Program-made: the position numbers and the translations under genes
The notes under the pieces: generated by a model
What the model saw: the letters and a program-made list of their open reading frames with translations, nothing else
Told to the model about the DNA's origin: nothing
Database searches by the model: none
Part shown: positions 25,177 to 33,596 of the stretch, one piece after another
Layout: every line of letters begins with the position of its first letter
How positions within the stretch are numbered: the stretch's first letter is position 1
Assembly (NCBI GenBank): GCA_902779165.1
Contig: CACZAN010000017.1
Span: 62,001 to 126,000 of the forward strand
DNA: 64,000 bases
Origin: an uncultured Bacteroidales bacterium
GTDB taxonomy: Bacteria > Bacteroidota > Bacteroidia > Bacteroidales > Bacteroidaceae
Direction of reading: 5' to 3'

Positions 25177-25232
25177 TCATAAAAATATAATCTCATAAAT
25201 ATAAGTCATAAAAATATACAACTCATAAAAAC
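25177..25232. repeat. Degenerate direct repeats (TCATAAA)
   Basis: TCATAAA(AA)TATA-type units begin at 25177, 25193, 25206 and 25223, between the candidate ncRNA and the RT start. AT-rich; function unknown. Confidence 0.55.
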
Positions 25233-25425
25233 AACAACAATGTACAACGTACGTAATAGTGCAACGTTAACGCTCAAACATTGTTTCTCTCCAGAACCCC
25301 GTAGAGACTGAAGACATCTTGCGAATCTACCTCCGAAGAAGCAGGGCTTGCGCGACGCAAGACGAAATTCAAAATACCATTTCAGTTTCCAGACTTATCA
25401 AAGACCGCTATAATAATCCATTTCT
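25230..25425 (-). ncRNA. Candidate retron msr-msd RNA
   Basis: The 290-bp gap upstream of the RT encodes no protein but folds: AACAATGT/ACATTGTT arms (25236-25243 with 25278-25285) enclose an inner AACGT/ACGTT stem; CTTGCG-tcg-CGCAAG at 25347-25361; and a GTAGA/TCTAC stem around AAGAtgTCTT. Position directly 5' of the RT is where msr-msd lies in retrons. I could not find convincing a1/a2 repeats, and the branching G is not assigned. Confidence 0.4.
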
Positions 25426-25427
25426 TC

Positions 25428-26030
25428 TTACTTTTTAATTTTAACGAGACGAATAGGAAGCTTATATCCTGAAAAGACATTTGCGACCTCTATGATTGGC
25501 GTGCGTCCTGATCCCTTTTCAATTATAATAGCTTTTTGCTCATTTGTGTCTTGATGATTTTTTAGCCAAAAGCGAACTGAGCCGCCACCATACTTTGGTT
25601 TCCCAATTTCTATTTCGTCCTGCATATATCCTTTAGCGCCCAACTTTATACTATTCCCATTTGGACCAATAATGGTAATACCATAGAAGGATTGTCCACT
25701 ACTACTATAACGACCTTGCCATTTACAGATTTCAAGTAACTCTTTCCATTGTTCTTCTGTTGGAAGATTTAATCCTGATGCTTTTGCGTATGGTAAATAC
25801 ATAGTATTACCATTTTCTGATTCATAGTTGTTTGCCCAAAGTGTTCCACTTGGAAGACCCAGGTCAACAAATTCATTTCTGTTGTCACGAAGGTCAACAG
25901 GGATTTCTTCCTTGCAGTCCTTGTAACCTTCACGATAACCATCTTCGTATGCCTTGGCGAGCGCATTGGCAATTACTTCGTTAGCATTCTGTGCTGCGTA
26001 CTTATAAGCTTTTTCGGTAAGTGCAATCAT
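25428..26030 (-). CDS. FISUMP-like protein under the island operator
   Basis: 200 residues. After a helical N-terminus (YAAQNANEVIANALAKAYED), EFVDLGLPSGTLWANNYES and LNLPTEEQWKELLEICKWQ match the Fibrobacter succinogenes major paralogous (FISUMP)-type domain usually found in surface proteins, but there is no signal peptide, so it is probably cytoplasmic. Its promoter carries the same operator as the WYL operon. It is the gene immediately upstream of the retron ncRNA/RT, so read-through from this promoter may feed the retron. Role unknown. Confidence 0.6.
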   Translation of the reverse strand: MIALTEKAYKYAAQNANEVIANALAKAYEDGYREGYKDCKEEIPVDLRDNRNEFVDLGLPSGTLWANNYESENGNTMYLPYAKASGLNLPTEEQWKELLEICKWQGRYSSSGQSFYGITIIGPNGNSIKLGAKGYMQDEIEIGKPKYGGGSVRFWLKNHQDTNEQKAIIIEKGSGRTPIIEVANVFSGYKLPIRLVKIKK

Positions 26031-26054
26031 ATCATGTTCTTATGTTTTCGGATG

Positions 26055-26089
26055 CAAAGGTACTAATAATTGACGAAATGTATGTTCGT
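26055..26089 (-). promoter_or_regulatory. Promoter plus shared island operator, site 1
   Basis: Minus-strand -7 box TACCTTTG (26055-26062), 10 bases, then the inverted repeat ACGAA-N7-TTCGT (26073-26089; plus strand ACGAAATGTATGTTCGT). The start codon lies 25 bases below the -7 box. Same geometry as the sites at 26909-26943 and 31498-31532. Confidence 0.8.
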
Positions 26090-26101
26090 AGGTGTGACTT
26101 T

Positions 26102-26884
26102 TTATGTCGTTTTATTAAATAATAGGTCTAAATATTCCATTCCGGCCTCATTTTTACACATAAATTGATGTATTAGCATCATTGTCTCAGAAATCTGTGC
26201 TATACGAGAGTCACTAAAGTTAAAGTGTAGTTTAAGTACTTTTTGAAGAAATTTCCTACAAAGGTTTAAGGTGTGCTCTCTGATTGTTTGGTCAGAAACT
26301 TTTGCGAAATCAAGACCTTCTAACAAATATCGAATCTTTCTTCCAGCAAATAGAGTGATTAAAAAGTCTCCCTCCCTGAAAATATCTCTTTTGCCTTCAT
26401 CGGATTTTATTATTATCTTATCCTTTTCAAGCATATCACTTAATCCTCGGATGTATGCTATAGAAGAATTTGTATAATCTTCGGTGAACGCTATTTTACA
26501 GGCTTGCACGATAATCTCAAAAAGATAATTCCAATCATATAATGGTGCATCAAATGTTGTTACCCTATGATTGTCCCACTGATACAATTTAGCTATGTTA
26601 AAATTGAGAATATAACGATTGCCTTTTTTAATGGCGGCTTTCAGATATGATAAACGGCCATATCCGAAGTTTGTCATGATGCAAATTTCTAGATTCTTTT
26701 CTGGAATAGTAATCGTGTCATTAACAAACCCTAGAAATCCATGAGGACGATATAAGATTTCCTCAGAAGTCTCATTTTCAATAAAGTTCCGGGTATATAG
26801 TCCCATACTTTCAGAATAGCACAAGCACTTTGTAAACTGGGACTTAATTTCTTCCCAATGTTGAGTATTTTTTCTTGTTGCCAT
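26102..26884 (-). CDS. Island protein of unknown function under the shared operator
   Basis: 260 residues, no signal or membrane segment, not recognised. N-terminal part is alpha/beta (YRPHGFLGFVNDTITIPEKN, then LEICIMTNFGYGRLSYLKAA), the C-terminal 100 residues mostly helical (HTLNLCRKFLQKVLKL). No catalytic motif stands out. Lies downstream (same strand) of the helicase gene but with its own operator-promoter, 18 bases of leader. Shared control with the WYL operon suggests it belongs to the same system. Confidence 0.6.
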   Translation of the reverse strand: MATRKNTQHWEEIKSQFTKCLCYSESMGLYTRNFIENETSEEILYRPHGFLGFVNDTITIPEKNLEICIMTNFGYGRLSYLKAAIKKGNRYILNFNIAKLYQWDNHRVTTFDAPLYDWNYLFEIIVQACKIAFTEDYTNSSIAYIRGLSDMLEKDKIIIKSDEGKRDIFREGDFLITLFAGRKIRYLLEGLDFAKVSDQTIREHTLNLCRKFLQKVLKLHFNFSDSRIAQISETMMLIHQFMCKNEAGMEYLDLLFNKTT

Positions 26885-26908
26885 ATTTTTTCTTTTTTAT
26901 TGATGATG

Positions 26909-26943
26909 CAAAGGTACCACCTGTTTGCGAACACTATGTTCGT
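26909..26943 (-). promoter_or_regulatory. Promoter plus shared island operator, site 2
   Basis: TACCTTTG (26909-26916, minus strand), 10 bases, then GCGAA-N7-TTCGT (26927-26943; GCGAACACTATGTTCGT). Start codon 25 bases below the -7 box. Confidence 0.8.
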
Positions 26944-26957
26944 AGGGCGAATAAAAT

Positions 26958-28985
26958 TTATTGGCAGAGTTTTTCAACCACACTTTTCAATATCTCATCA
27001 TCTGATCCTTCATCAGAGAAAGGCTGGGCATAACTGATAAACCCATCTTTGGTTATGAAGAACTGTATCCATGAATAACTTCCAGTGCCTTGTATATAGT
27101 AGAAAACGCAATAGTTGGTCAAATGCTCTACGATATTGGTAATCTTCACGTCTAAATCAGAACAGATGGACTCTACATTATTATATAGAGTACCAAGAAC
27201 TTTGCTTGATGGCGAATACCTAAACGAGCATAACGGGGTCAAGTTTATCTGTATGAGAGAGAGGATGTTGACGATTCCTTCAAGATTATCGCCTGCCATA
27301 TATCTAGTGAATATACCCGCCTTGTTGTAAAAGCACTGCACCAAGTGGTTCTGTTCCTGGGCATCTTCAATGTGATACCACTCGCAGTATTGTTTGCTTT
27401 CAACGCCTTTCACTAAACAGCCTGCACTCTTCAACTCGTCTGATACGGCCCAATACTTTGCCTTCAAAAAATTGGGCGCATCGCTATGATGGAATGGTGT
27501 CTCTGGTACATCAGTGAACGAAAGGTATTCCTCACGAGGTTTGTTGACTTTGATAATGGGAGCCACCCTCATCTTCGACAATGGAGTGACATTGGGTATG
27601 TTGTACCCATAAAGTGTATGACTTGCTCGTGTTGTAACGGTATAAGTCCATCTGAGATTATCATTGCTCAATCCCGTCCTGCCGGTATAATCTACAAACA
27701 CTGTACTCCATTCTCCACCCTGTGATTTGTGCCCCGTAATAGCATAGCCGTACTTTACACGTAAAGCGTTATAATACGGATCGCCTTTAAGCAACTCTTT
27801 GAACTGTTGAGAGTTCCTCTTTAGTTCTGGATGTCGCATGCAGAAATTAATATAGAGGGCTTGAATTTGGGTGAAGGTCAGATTTGAATCAGCATCATCT
27901 AACATACTTTCAATAATTTTACATACTTTTTCTCTTCCATCGTCTAACATGATACGGACATTGCGGAAGGCCAATGTAACATTCTGCCTAACCCTCTCTC
28001 TACCTTTTGTGACATAAACAGGAGCACTTTGGCACTCTGTTTCACCTCCAATATCTGTAATCTTAACGAAATCGCCATTCATCACATCCAACTTGTAGTT
28101 GTTATTAACAACTTGAAGTATGTCGCCAATCACAATATGTTTCTTTCCTGGATAAAGAATTTCGCGAACAGCATAATTATAGTCTCTCGCCTGGCGATTA
28201 CTGAAAGTAATGATAACCGACTGTCCGATTTCAGGTTTGGGATATAAATCAAGTAGCTGTCTGGGTATGTTGAATCCTGCAATGTCAATCACTTCGCCCT
28301 CTTTTCTATCGAATACTAGATTGTTTCTCTGAGCAGACTCAAGGAGTGCCCGGACTTTCATGGCATTGGAAAGTATGGCACTTCCTTCACCTTGCCGAAT
28401 AACATCTGTCAGTTCTGCAACCATCACCTTTATCTTGTTGCTCATGAAAAAATGCTCGTCCAAGGCATTTGATACATTATCACCTATAGGTGGAAGCTGC
28501 ATGGGGTCTCCAACAAATATCACTTTCCCTCCTCTATGTGGAGCGACGAAGGTAAGCAGGTCGTTAAGCAAACTGCCTGTTCCAAACTCAAAGAGTTCAT
28601 TGTGAACTTCGCGGGTTCCAATCATAGAAGACTCGTCAACGATACAGATACGGTCTTGGGCAGTGTCTTCTGCATCTTTCAACGGGAAGATATAGCGTAT
28701 ATCATCAGAATCTTCTTGGGTTTCGATTGTATCCAACTCGTATATACAGCGGTGTATCGTATTCGCTTCCTCTTGGGTCTTGGAACATAGAACTCTTGCT
28801 GCTCTTCCTGTCGGAGCCATTAGAATGGGCATTTTATCATACTTAGCCACCTCCTTTATGATATGACTAATCATGGTCGTCTTACCCGTTCCAGCATACC
28901 CTTTGAGGATGAATACGGATGCATTGCTATTCAAGAACCCTTTGATAGAGTCCAATACCTGCTGTTGCTGTTTTGTTAAAGTCAT
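26958..28985 (-). CDS. RecD/Dda-like SF1 helicase with an extra C-terminal domain
   Basis: 675 residues from ATG 28985. Motor motifs are complete: Walker A GYAGTGKTT, DESS box (CIVDESSMIG), GDPMQLPPIG (motif III), and YAITGHKSQGGEWSTVFVDY (motif V) followed by YTVTTRASHTLYG (motif VI). It is a 5'-3' type SF1B helicase/exonuclease-V-alpha-like motor. After about residue 490 comes a domain of about 185 residues (FRYSPSSKVLGTLYNNVESI ... YYIQGTGSYSWIQFFITKDG) I do not recognise. Eight bases after the TPR gene, third gene of the WYL operon. The in-frame Met at 29021 would overlap the TPR gene. Confidence 0.85.
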   Translation of the reverse strand: MTLTKQQQQVLDSIKGFLNSNASVFILKGYAGTGKTTMISHIIKEVAKYDKMPILMAPTGRAARVLCSKTQEEANTIHRCIYELDTIETQEDSDDIRYIFPLKDAEDTAQDRICIVDESSMIGTREVHNELFEFGTGSLLNDLLTFVAPHRGGKVIFVGDPMQLPPIGDNVSNALDEHFFMSNKIKVMVAELTDVIRQGEGSAILSNAMKVRALLESAQRNNLVFDRKEGEVIDIAGFNIPRQLLDLYPKPEIGQSVIITFSNRQARDYNYAVREILYPGKKHIVIGDILQVVNNNYKLDVMNGDFVKITDIGGETECQSAPVYVTKGRERVRQNVTLAFRNVRIMLDDGREKVCKIIESMLDDADSNLTFTQIQALYINFCMRHPELKRNSQQFKELLKGDPYYNALRVKYGYAITGHKSQGGEWSTVFVDYTGRTGLSNDNLRWTYTVTTRASHTLYGYNIPNVTPLSKMRVAPIIKVNKPREEYLSFTDVPETPFHHSDAPNFLKAKYWAVSDELKSAGCLVKGVESKQYCEWYHIEDAQEQNHLVQCFYNKAGIFTRYMAGDNLEGIVNILSLIQINLTPLCSFRYSPSSKVLGTLYNNVESICSDLDVKITNIVEHLTNYCVFYYIQGTGSYSWIQFFITKDGFISYAQPFSDEGSDDEILKSVVEKLCQ

Positions 28986-28993
28986 ATTACTCC

Positions 28994-30415
28994 TCATTTT
29001 ATAATAGAAACAACTCGCCATCTCCCGTCTGGCATCTTTTTTGCTTTAGCCTTAACGACATCGCCTTCCTTCAGGTTGTTGGCCTTTGCCAGTTTCTTTG
29101 GCACATAATATTGATGGTCAATAAAACAGAACTCTCCCTTTGCAGGAACAGACACCTTACCGCTGATGGTACAAACTTCTGCATCATTGACATGCTGTTT
29201 CTTTTTTGCAGTCACATGATGGTCTTTTTTATCTGTCGGATGAATAGTCAATACAATCTTCCGATGTTGGAAATCATACACTCGTACAAGGAAGATATCG
29301 CCAACAGATGCTTTCTTCAACAGCGGTGTGACCGTTGATTGTACATAGATTTTCTTCTGTTTGTTGACGAGGTTTACCCTTTCTTTTCCTGCATGATTGG
29401 TGACAATACCACTATAGGTCAGTTCTTCAACGGGTACATCGGAATAGGCAAGTTCTTCAGCCTTCTCAATATTACTTCGATAGAAAAGCATGGCTTGAGT
29501 GGAAGGGGTTATGCCCGACAGTTTATTCTGTAACAGATAAGCATCGCCTATGATTTTCCAGCCATTTTCTGTATAGGTCTTCATATACTGGCCAATCTCG
29601 TAAGCTGCCTGTTCCTTATTGGAATCCAGCAACAGGTTGGCCAAACCTAAACGTAGTTCACCAATGTACTCTTCCTTTCCCATCATGGTCAATGCCTTGC
29701 AATATAATGAGATTCGAACTTCCTTATCAGCACAGATGTCGCCAAGATGTTTCCAAATAAACCACTCTGGTGTTGTACGGAGAAGTGCCTTGTATTCTGC
29801 AATGGCTCTTTCAGTGTTGCCCTGCCAGTAATACAACTGAGCGATATACATCCCGATGAATCTGTTGTTTGGGCATTTCGCCTTGATGATCTCAAAGAAC
29901 GGAAATAGTTCATTAACGAATTCTTCTGTATGACGTTTCTTCAGTTCTTTATAGAGACGGGTAGCGACGTTCTCTGCCAGAGATTGGAATTCGATAGACT
30001 TTCCATTATCCGTAGTTCCTTTTGCCGATAGGAAATCTTCATCGCGTAGGCTTTCCAGTTTCCACATCAGGCAGAATTCAATGAATTTGAAATCGTTCTC
30101 ATGCTTCTTTTCAAGATTGGCAGCTTGCATCATAATACATGAGTGCAGCGTACTTGGTTTGCAAGATGCAAAGGTCAGATAGAATGCCAATGCCTTCCTA
30201 ATATCCCTCGAAGACAATCTACCCTCATTGTTTTTCAGATAACGATAGATAGTCCACCCGCAGGGCTCTTCAAAATACGATGGTATTTCTTTTGCTTCAA
30301 AAAGAGGCAAAAGGGATTGATACGCTTCTTCGTATTTTTGCTCCTTGCCAAGCTGATAGGCTTTGGCTACATCTGGAGCAATTGCCTTGATATGTTCTTG
30401 CGAGTTGATATCCAT
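28994..30415 (-). CDS. TPR protein with C-terminal S1/OB-like domains
   Basis: 473 residues. Residues about 1-320 are helical repeats (YEEAYQSLLPLFEAK, NTERAIAEYKALLRTTPEWF, then IWKHLGDIC), TPR-like. The C-terminal 150 have two beta-rich segments (ASVGDIFLVRVYDFQHRKIV; AKANNLKEGDVVKAKAKKMP, then DGRWRVVSI), an S1/cold-shock OB pattern that suggests nucleic-acid binding. Such TPR plus OB proteins accompany helicases in predicted bacterial conflict systems. The start abuts the WYL regulator stop with no gap; 8 bases separate it from the helicase. Confidence 0.65.
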   Translation of the reverse strand: MDINSQEHIKAIAPDVAKAYQLGKEQKYEEAYQSLLPLFEAKEIPSYFEEPCGWTIYRYLKNNEGRLSSRDIRKALAFYLTFASCKPSTLHSCIMMQAANLEKKHENDFKFIEFCLMWKLESLRDEDFLSAKGTTDNGKSIEFQSLAENVATRLYKELKKRHTEEFVNELFPFFEIIKAKCPNNRFIGMYIAQLYYWQGNTERAIAEYKALLRTTPEWFIWKHLGDICADKEVRISLYCKALTMMGKEEYIGELRLGLANLLLDSNKEQAAYEIGQYMKTYTENGWKIIGDAYLLQNKLSGITPSTQAMLFYRSNIEKAEELAYSDVPVEELTYSGIVTNHAGKERVNLVNKQKKIYVQSTVTPLLKKASVGDIFLVRVYDFQHRKIVLTIHPTDKKDHHVTAKKKQHVNDAEVCTISGKVSVPAKGEFCFIDHQYYVPKKLAKANNLKEGDVVKAKAKKMPDGRWRVVSIIK

Positions 30416-31474
30416 TTAATCTTGGTATTGGTCTAAATGTGCACTAAGACGATTCTTAATGTCTTCTCTGATTGACTTAGGAGAAAGAACAACGAGGTTG
30501 CCACCAAAAGAACACAACTCCCTGGTAAGTTCATAGTTTTGGATGCAATCAATAGAGAAGAAAGCGCCATCTGTGAGAGTTGGGTATTGTAGGCGGAGGG
30601 CACTATCACGGTTACCTGTATAATGTTTTTGTGATTCGTGAAGTGGTTTAGTTTTCACATAATCTTTGGAAATATCACTCACCCAAAATATAATGTGCTC
30701 AATGGGGCGATTGTCATACAACGTAACTCCAATAATGTCTTCAAAGCGTTCGTTGAGGTCGCCTTCATAATCTATAAAGGTGTGTGAAGGAAGTGGCACT
30801 ACTTTGTCTATACGGTCAAGAGCAAAATTCAATAATTTGCCATCATACTCAACAGCACCAAAGAGGAACCAGCGACGATTATACTCCTTTAATAAATAAG
30901 GATACAGATTCAGGCTGCGAATCAACTCTGGCTCTGAATAAGTATGGTAGTGGAGTTCTATAACTTGCTTGTGTGAACAAGCCGTGAACAACTCACCAAG
31001 CAGGGTAGAGTTTGCAAGAGGATTTTTTGTAAATGAAATCACTTGCTTTCGCGTCTCTGCGCGGAAGCCGCGACGCAACTTATCAAGAGCTTGCAAATTA
31101 GGAAGTCCATCGAACTGACCAAGCATAGACAATGCTTCGGACAGGAGAAAAGCTTCATCGTCAGTTAAGTCCTTCTTGAAAATAGAATAGGAGGGGTCGG
31201 CATATCTTAGACATTGCTTTCTGATAGACTCCATCTTTTCTCTGTCGAATCCAGAGGTGTAATATCGTTCAATCTCAGCCAGAAACGGTCCTTCGTATTC
31301 AATGTAGTGAATATCCTTCTCCAGCATCCTTCGACCAATGGAATCAAGACCTAACTCGTTGAGCTTCTTGTTCAACTCTTCGAGCAAGTCGTTCATCGAA
31401 TAAGCATGATACCTGTCGGAAAGTAATCCGTCAAGTATCTGGAATCGAGTCATTGCATTCTTGTTAACTGGCAT
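30416..31474 (-). CDS. WYL-domain transcriptional regulator
   Basis: 352 residues. N-terminal HTH (RFQILDGLLSDRYHAYSMND, then LLEELNKKLNELG ... GRRMLEKDIHYIE), middle WYL domain (HKQVIELHYHTYSEPELIRS, LYPYLLKEYNRRWFLFGAVE, then LLNFALDRIDKV), and a C-terminal WCX-like extension (FEDIIGVTLYDN ... VVLSPKSIREDI). WYL repressors such as BrxR and CapW control defence loci by binding inverted repeats in their own promoters. Here the operator ACGAA-N7-TTCGT lies in its promoter and in two more promoters of the island, so it is the likely repressor of all three. Confidence 0.88.
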   Translation of the reverse strand: MPVNKNAMTRFQILDGLLSDRYHAYSMNDLLEELNKKLNELGLDSIGRRMLEKDIHYIEYEGPFLAEIERYYTSGFDREKMESIRKQCLRYADPSYSIFKKDLTDDEAFLLSEALSMLGQFDGLPNLQALDKLRRGFRAETRKQVISFTKNPLANSTLLGELFTACSHKQVIELHYHTYSEPELIRSLNLYPYLLKEYNRRWFLFGAVEYDGKLLNFALDRIDKVVPLPSHTFIDYEGDLNERFEDIIGVTLYDNRPIEHIIFWVSDISKDYVKTKPLHESQKHYTGNRDSALRLQYPTLTDGAFFSIDCIQNYELTRELCSFGGNLVVLSPKSIREDIKNRLSAHLDQYQD

Positions 31475-31497
31475 ACACGATATTTTTAAATCGTGGG

Positions 31498-31532
31498 CAA
31501 AGGTACTTGGTCTTCACGAATCCTATGTTCGT
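31498..31532 (-). promoter_or_regulatory. Promoter plus shared island operator, site 3 (WYL operon)
   Basis: TACCTTTG (31498-31505, minus strand), 10 bases, then ACGAA-N7-TTCGT (31516-31532; ACGAATCCTATGTTCGT). Start codon 24 bases below the -7 box. The rest of 31533-31806 is AT-rich with no other signal I can name. Confidence 0.82.
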
Positions 31533-31806
31533 TTCGGAGGCAAATTTAACGATTATTATCCATTTTGAAGCAATAAGGTGGAAAAAGAAGGTGAAGGAAG
31601 CAGAATTTGCTATGTATTTGAAAAAAGTCTCTATATTATTGAGAGATGCATCAAGATAAAGCAAACGCTTCCTTTTAATCTATGTCTAGTTAAACGTTAA
31701 TTATTTAATTCATTGTTACTTATTGAGGGTTAAACATTTTGATTGCAATACTTTATCACATTATAATATCTGATTTTGCATTACTCTTTGTCGTTAGATA
31801 GAAGTG

Positions 31807-32121
31807 CTATAATGTTATACCTTCTCGTTGTACATTCGTTTGGAAAGGGGTGGCGAAGGGACGGTTTTCCCATTCGCTTCTAGGAAGGATCATGGTGCTT
31901 ATGTCGGCTCCAGTCTCTAACTCAATGTCATAGAGAGGTGCCTTTATCGCATCCTTCTCACTATAAGTGAGCCTGTCGGTATCCACCAGAATCAGCAAAT
32001 CGAAATCAGAATCGGGACGCGCGTCGCCACGTGCCTCCGAGCCTTAGAGTATCACTTGGACCGCAGGAAATCTGCGATGCATGGTCTCTCTTATCTGATT
32101 GACGACTTGTGCCCGTTCCAT
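31807..32121 (-). pseudogene. Minimal nucleotidyltransferase (MNT) with an in-frame stop
   Basis: Read from ATG 32121 the frame gives MERAQVVNQIRETMHRRFPA, then VQVIL-stop-GSEARGDARPDSDFDLLILVDTD. GS-x-A-R-G ... D-x-D is the Pol-beta-type MNT signature, and the stop (TAA, 32046-32044) stands where the family has a Tyr (LYGSxARG), one base from TAT or TAC. Length about 104 codons is normal. It could be reinitiated at Met 31998, but that would lose the active site. MNT proteins often act as antitoxins to HEPN toxins; no HEPN gene is adjacent, the nearest being about 8 kb away. Confidence 0.75.
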
Positions 32122-32142
32122 TCTTTTATAAGTTTTCGGCGG

Positions 32143-32150
32143 CAAATATA
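32143..32150 (-). promoter_or_regulatory. Promoter -7 box (TATATTTG)
   Basis: Minus-strand TATATTTG, 22 bases before the MNT ATG at 32121. Confidence 0.55.
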
Positions 32151-33146
32151 GTGATTATTTTGCAACATGCGGCAACGAACCACTGAAAAAAGCGACATTG
32201 ATGAGAAAAAAGAGTTGTTTTTGTAAGATATCGTGTTATAAATAATGCATGTTTATTGCTCTGTTGATATTATTTCCTCTTTTTGATTAACTGTTTTCCT
32301 CACATACAGATACCTCGGGTACTCGGTTTTTATTACCTACTTTTGCGGCGGATTAAGCTCAATATACACCTTAATATATCTATAGACAAATTAAGCCCAC
32401 CTATACACCTTATAAAAAAACTTTTTTTCAAAAATCCACCGAATCCACCGATTGAAAGGAGGGGTGAGAAAGGAGGCCACCTCGCTACTCGTCAAGTATC
32501 TAATGTGTCTTGACTGTACGCTAATTGTTTATATCACTGTTAGTTAGGCGGATTTATTCCCATTTGTCCTGAAATCGTTTAATTTGTCTCAGCAGTGCTG
32601 AGAGTTTTTCGCCTGTGCCTTTATAGGTCTCATAAATCTGCTTCATTCGCCAGAGGTTCTTGTCAAATCTATGCTATGAGAGGGTCAATAATTAGTTATC
32701 TGGGGACAAAGATAGTGATTATTTTGCATTCTATTTTTGCATACTATGCTAACGATTCTCAACCAGCTGGAATGGAATTCTGCAAATCAGAAATTCAAAA
32801 ACTATGCTAACCCTACTAACCTTGCTAATTTCTGGATGCCGAAGATGCTTCTCTGTCACTCAAATGATCCCCCATTCCGCTCCATACCCGTTCACTCTCC
32901 TTCCTCTTTCGCTCTTTTTCGGGCATTAAATTCATCACTCAAGTTGCCTGCATGTCGGCAACTTGTTGTCTGTTAGGTAATATATTGCTATCAAGAATTA
33001 GAGAATTAGAGAATGTTTCTCAATATGCAGAATAAAGCCTATGAATTGATGAGAATGACTAGAATATTTTTCAAATTCTTGACAATCAGAATGACTACTT
33101 GCGAAAGTCGAGTAATGTAAAATAATTCTGAATACCTACTTATTTC

Positions 33147-33238
33147 TCAGAATGGGTATCCATTTCATCCAAAAGGAACTTTTCAAGGGTGCGCTTGTCT
33201 GGCAGCTGGAGCATCCTCTTCCAGTCATCTTTCCCCTA
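33147..33238 (-). pseudogene. Gene-tail fragment
   Basis: A short minus-strand frame closed on both sides by stops reads GKDDWKRMLQLPDKRTLEKF, then LLDEMDTHSEK-stop. The composition is protein-like, but only 31 codons remain and I do not recognise the family. May be chance. Confidence 0.3.
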
Positions 33239-33254
33239 ACCTCCATATCTTCCG

Positions 33255-33344
33255 CTTGACGACCCTTGGGTCGTCAAGGCTAACATCCCGTTGTTTCGGC
33301 TTATACGCCCTGTTCTTATGCTTGACGACCCAAGGCTCGTCAAG
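33255..33344. repeat. Two related hairpins (CTTGACGACCC)
   Basis: CTTGACGACCC-tt-GGGTCGTCAAG at 33255-33278 is a perfect 11-bp stem; 33321-33344 is the same with one mismatch. Role unknown; could be terminator-like or protein-binding. Confidence 0.6.
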
Positions 33345-33436
33345 CCTCATTCCCTCCTATCCGACACTTTCTCTCTATAGGTGGGTTCTAAGTAGGTAAT
33401 CGAATTTACATATTTCGCCTGATAAATACACCTTAC

Positions 33437-33596
33437 TCAAGTTTCGTAAGTGATGCCGTAGGCATCAGACAATGGTAGCCAGCCATTTCAATGGCTGGTA
33501 ATGAGGATGTTGACGGATAGCGTGCCGTAGGTACGCGACAGGGATTCCCCGCTGGGGCTTTGTATTACAGCTGGTTAGCATCACTTACGAAACTTA
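33437..33596. mobile_element. MITE-like repeat, copy B
   Basis: Terminal inverted repeats AAGTTTCGTAAGTGATGC (33439-33456) and its exact complement (33578-33595), 18 bp perfect. The body matches copy A (7091-7270) in opposite orientation, including CAGCCATTTCAATGGCTG. Non-coding. Confidence 0.8.

Noticed and set aside
25177-25232. CRISPR-like array
   Set aside because: Units are short and irregularly spaced and no cas genes are present; the same applies to the 22-bp array at 54505.
31807-32121. Intact MNT-HEPN toxin-antitoxin pair
   Set aside because: The MNT frame has an in-frame stop and no HEPN gene is adjacent; the HEPN-motif protein is about 8 kb away and coupled to the RT.
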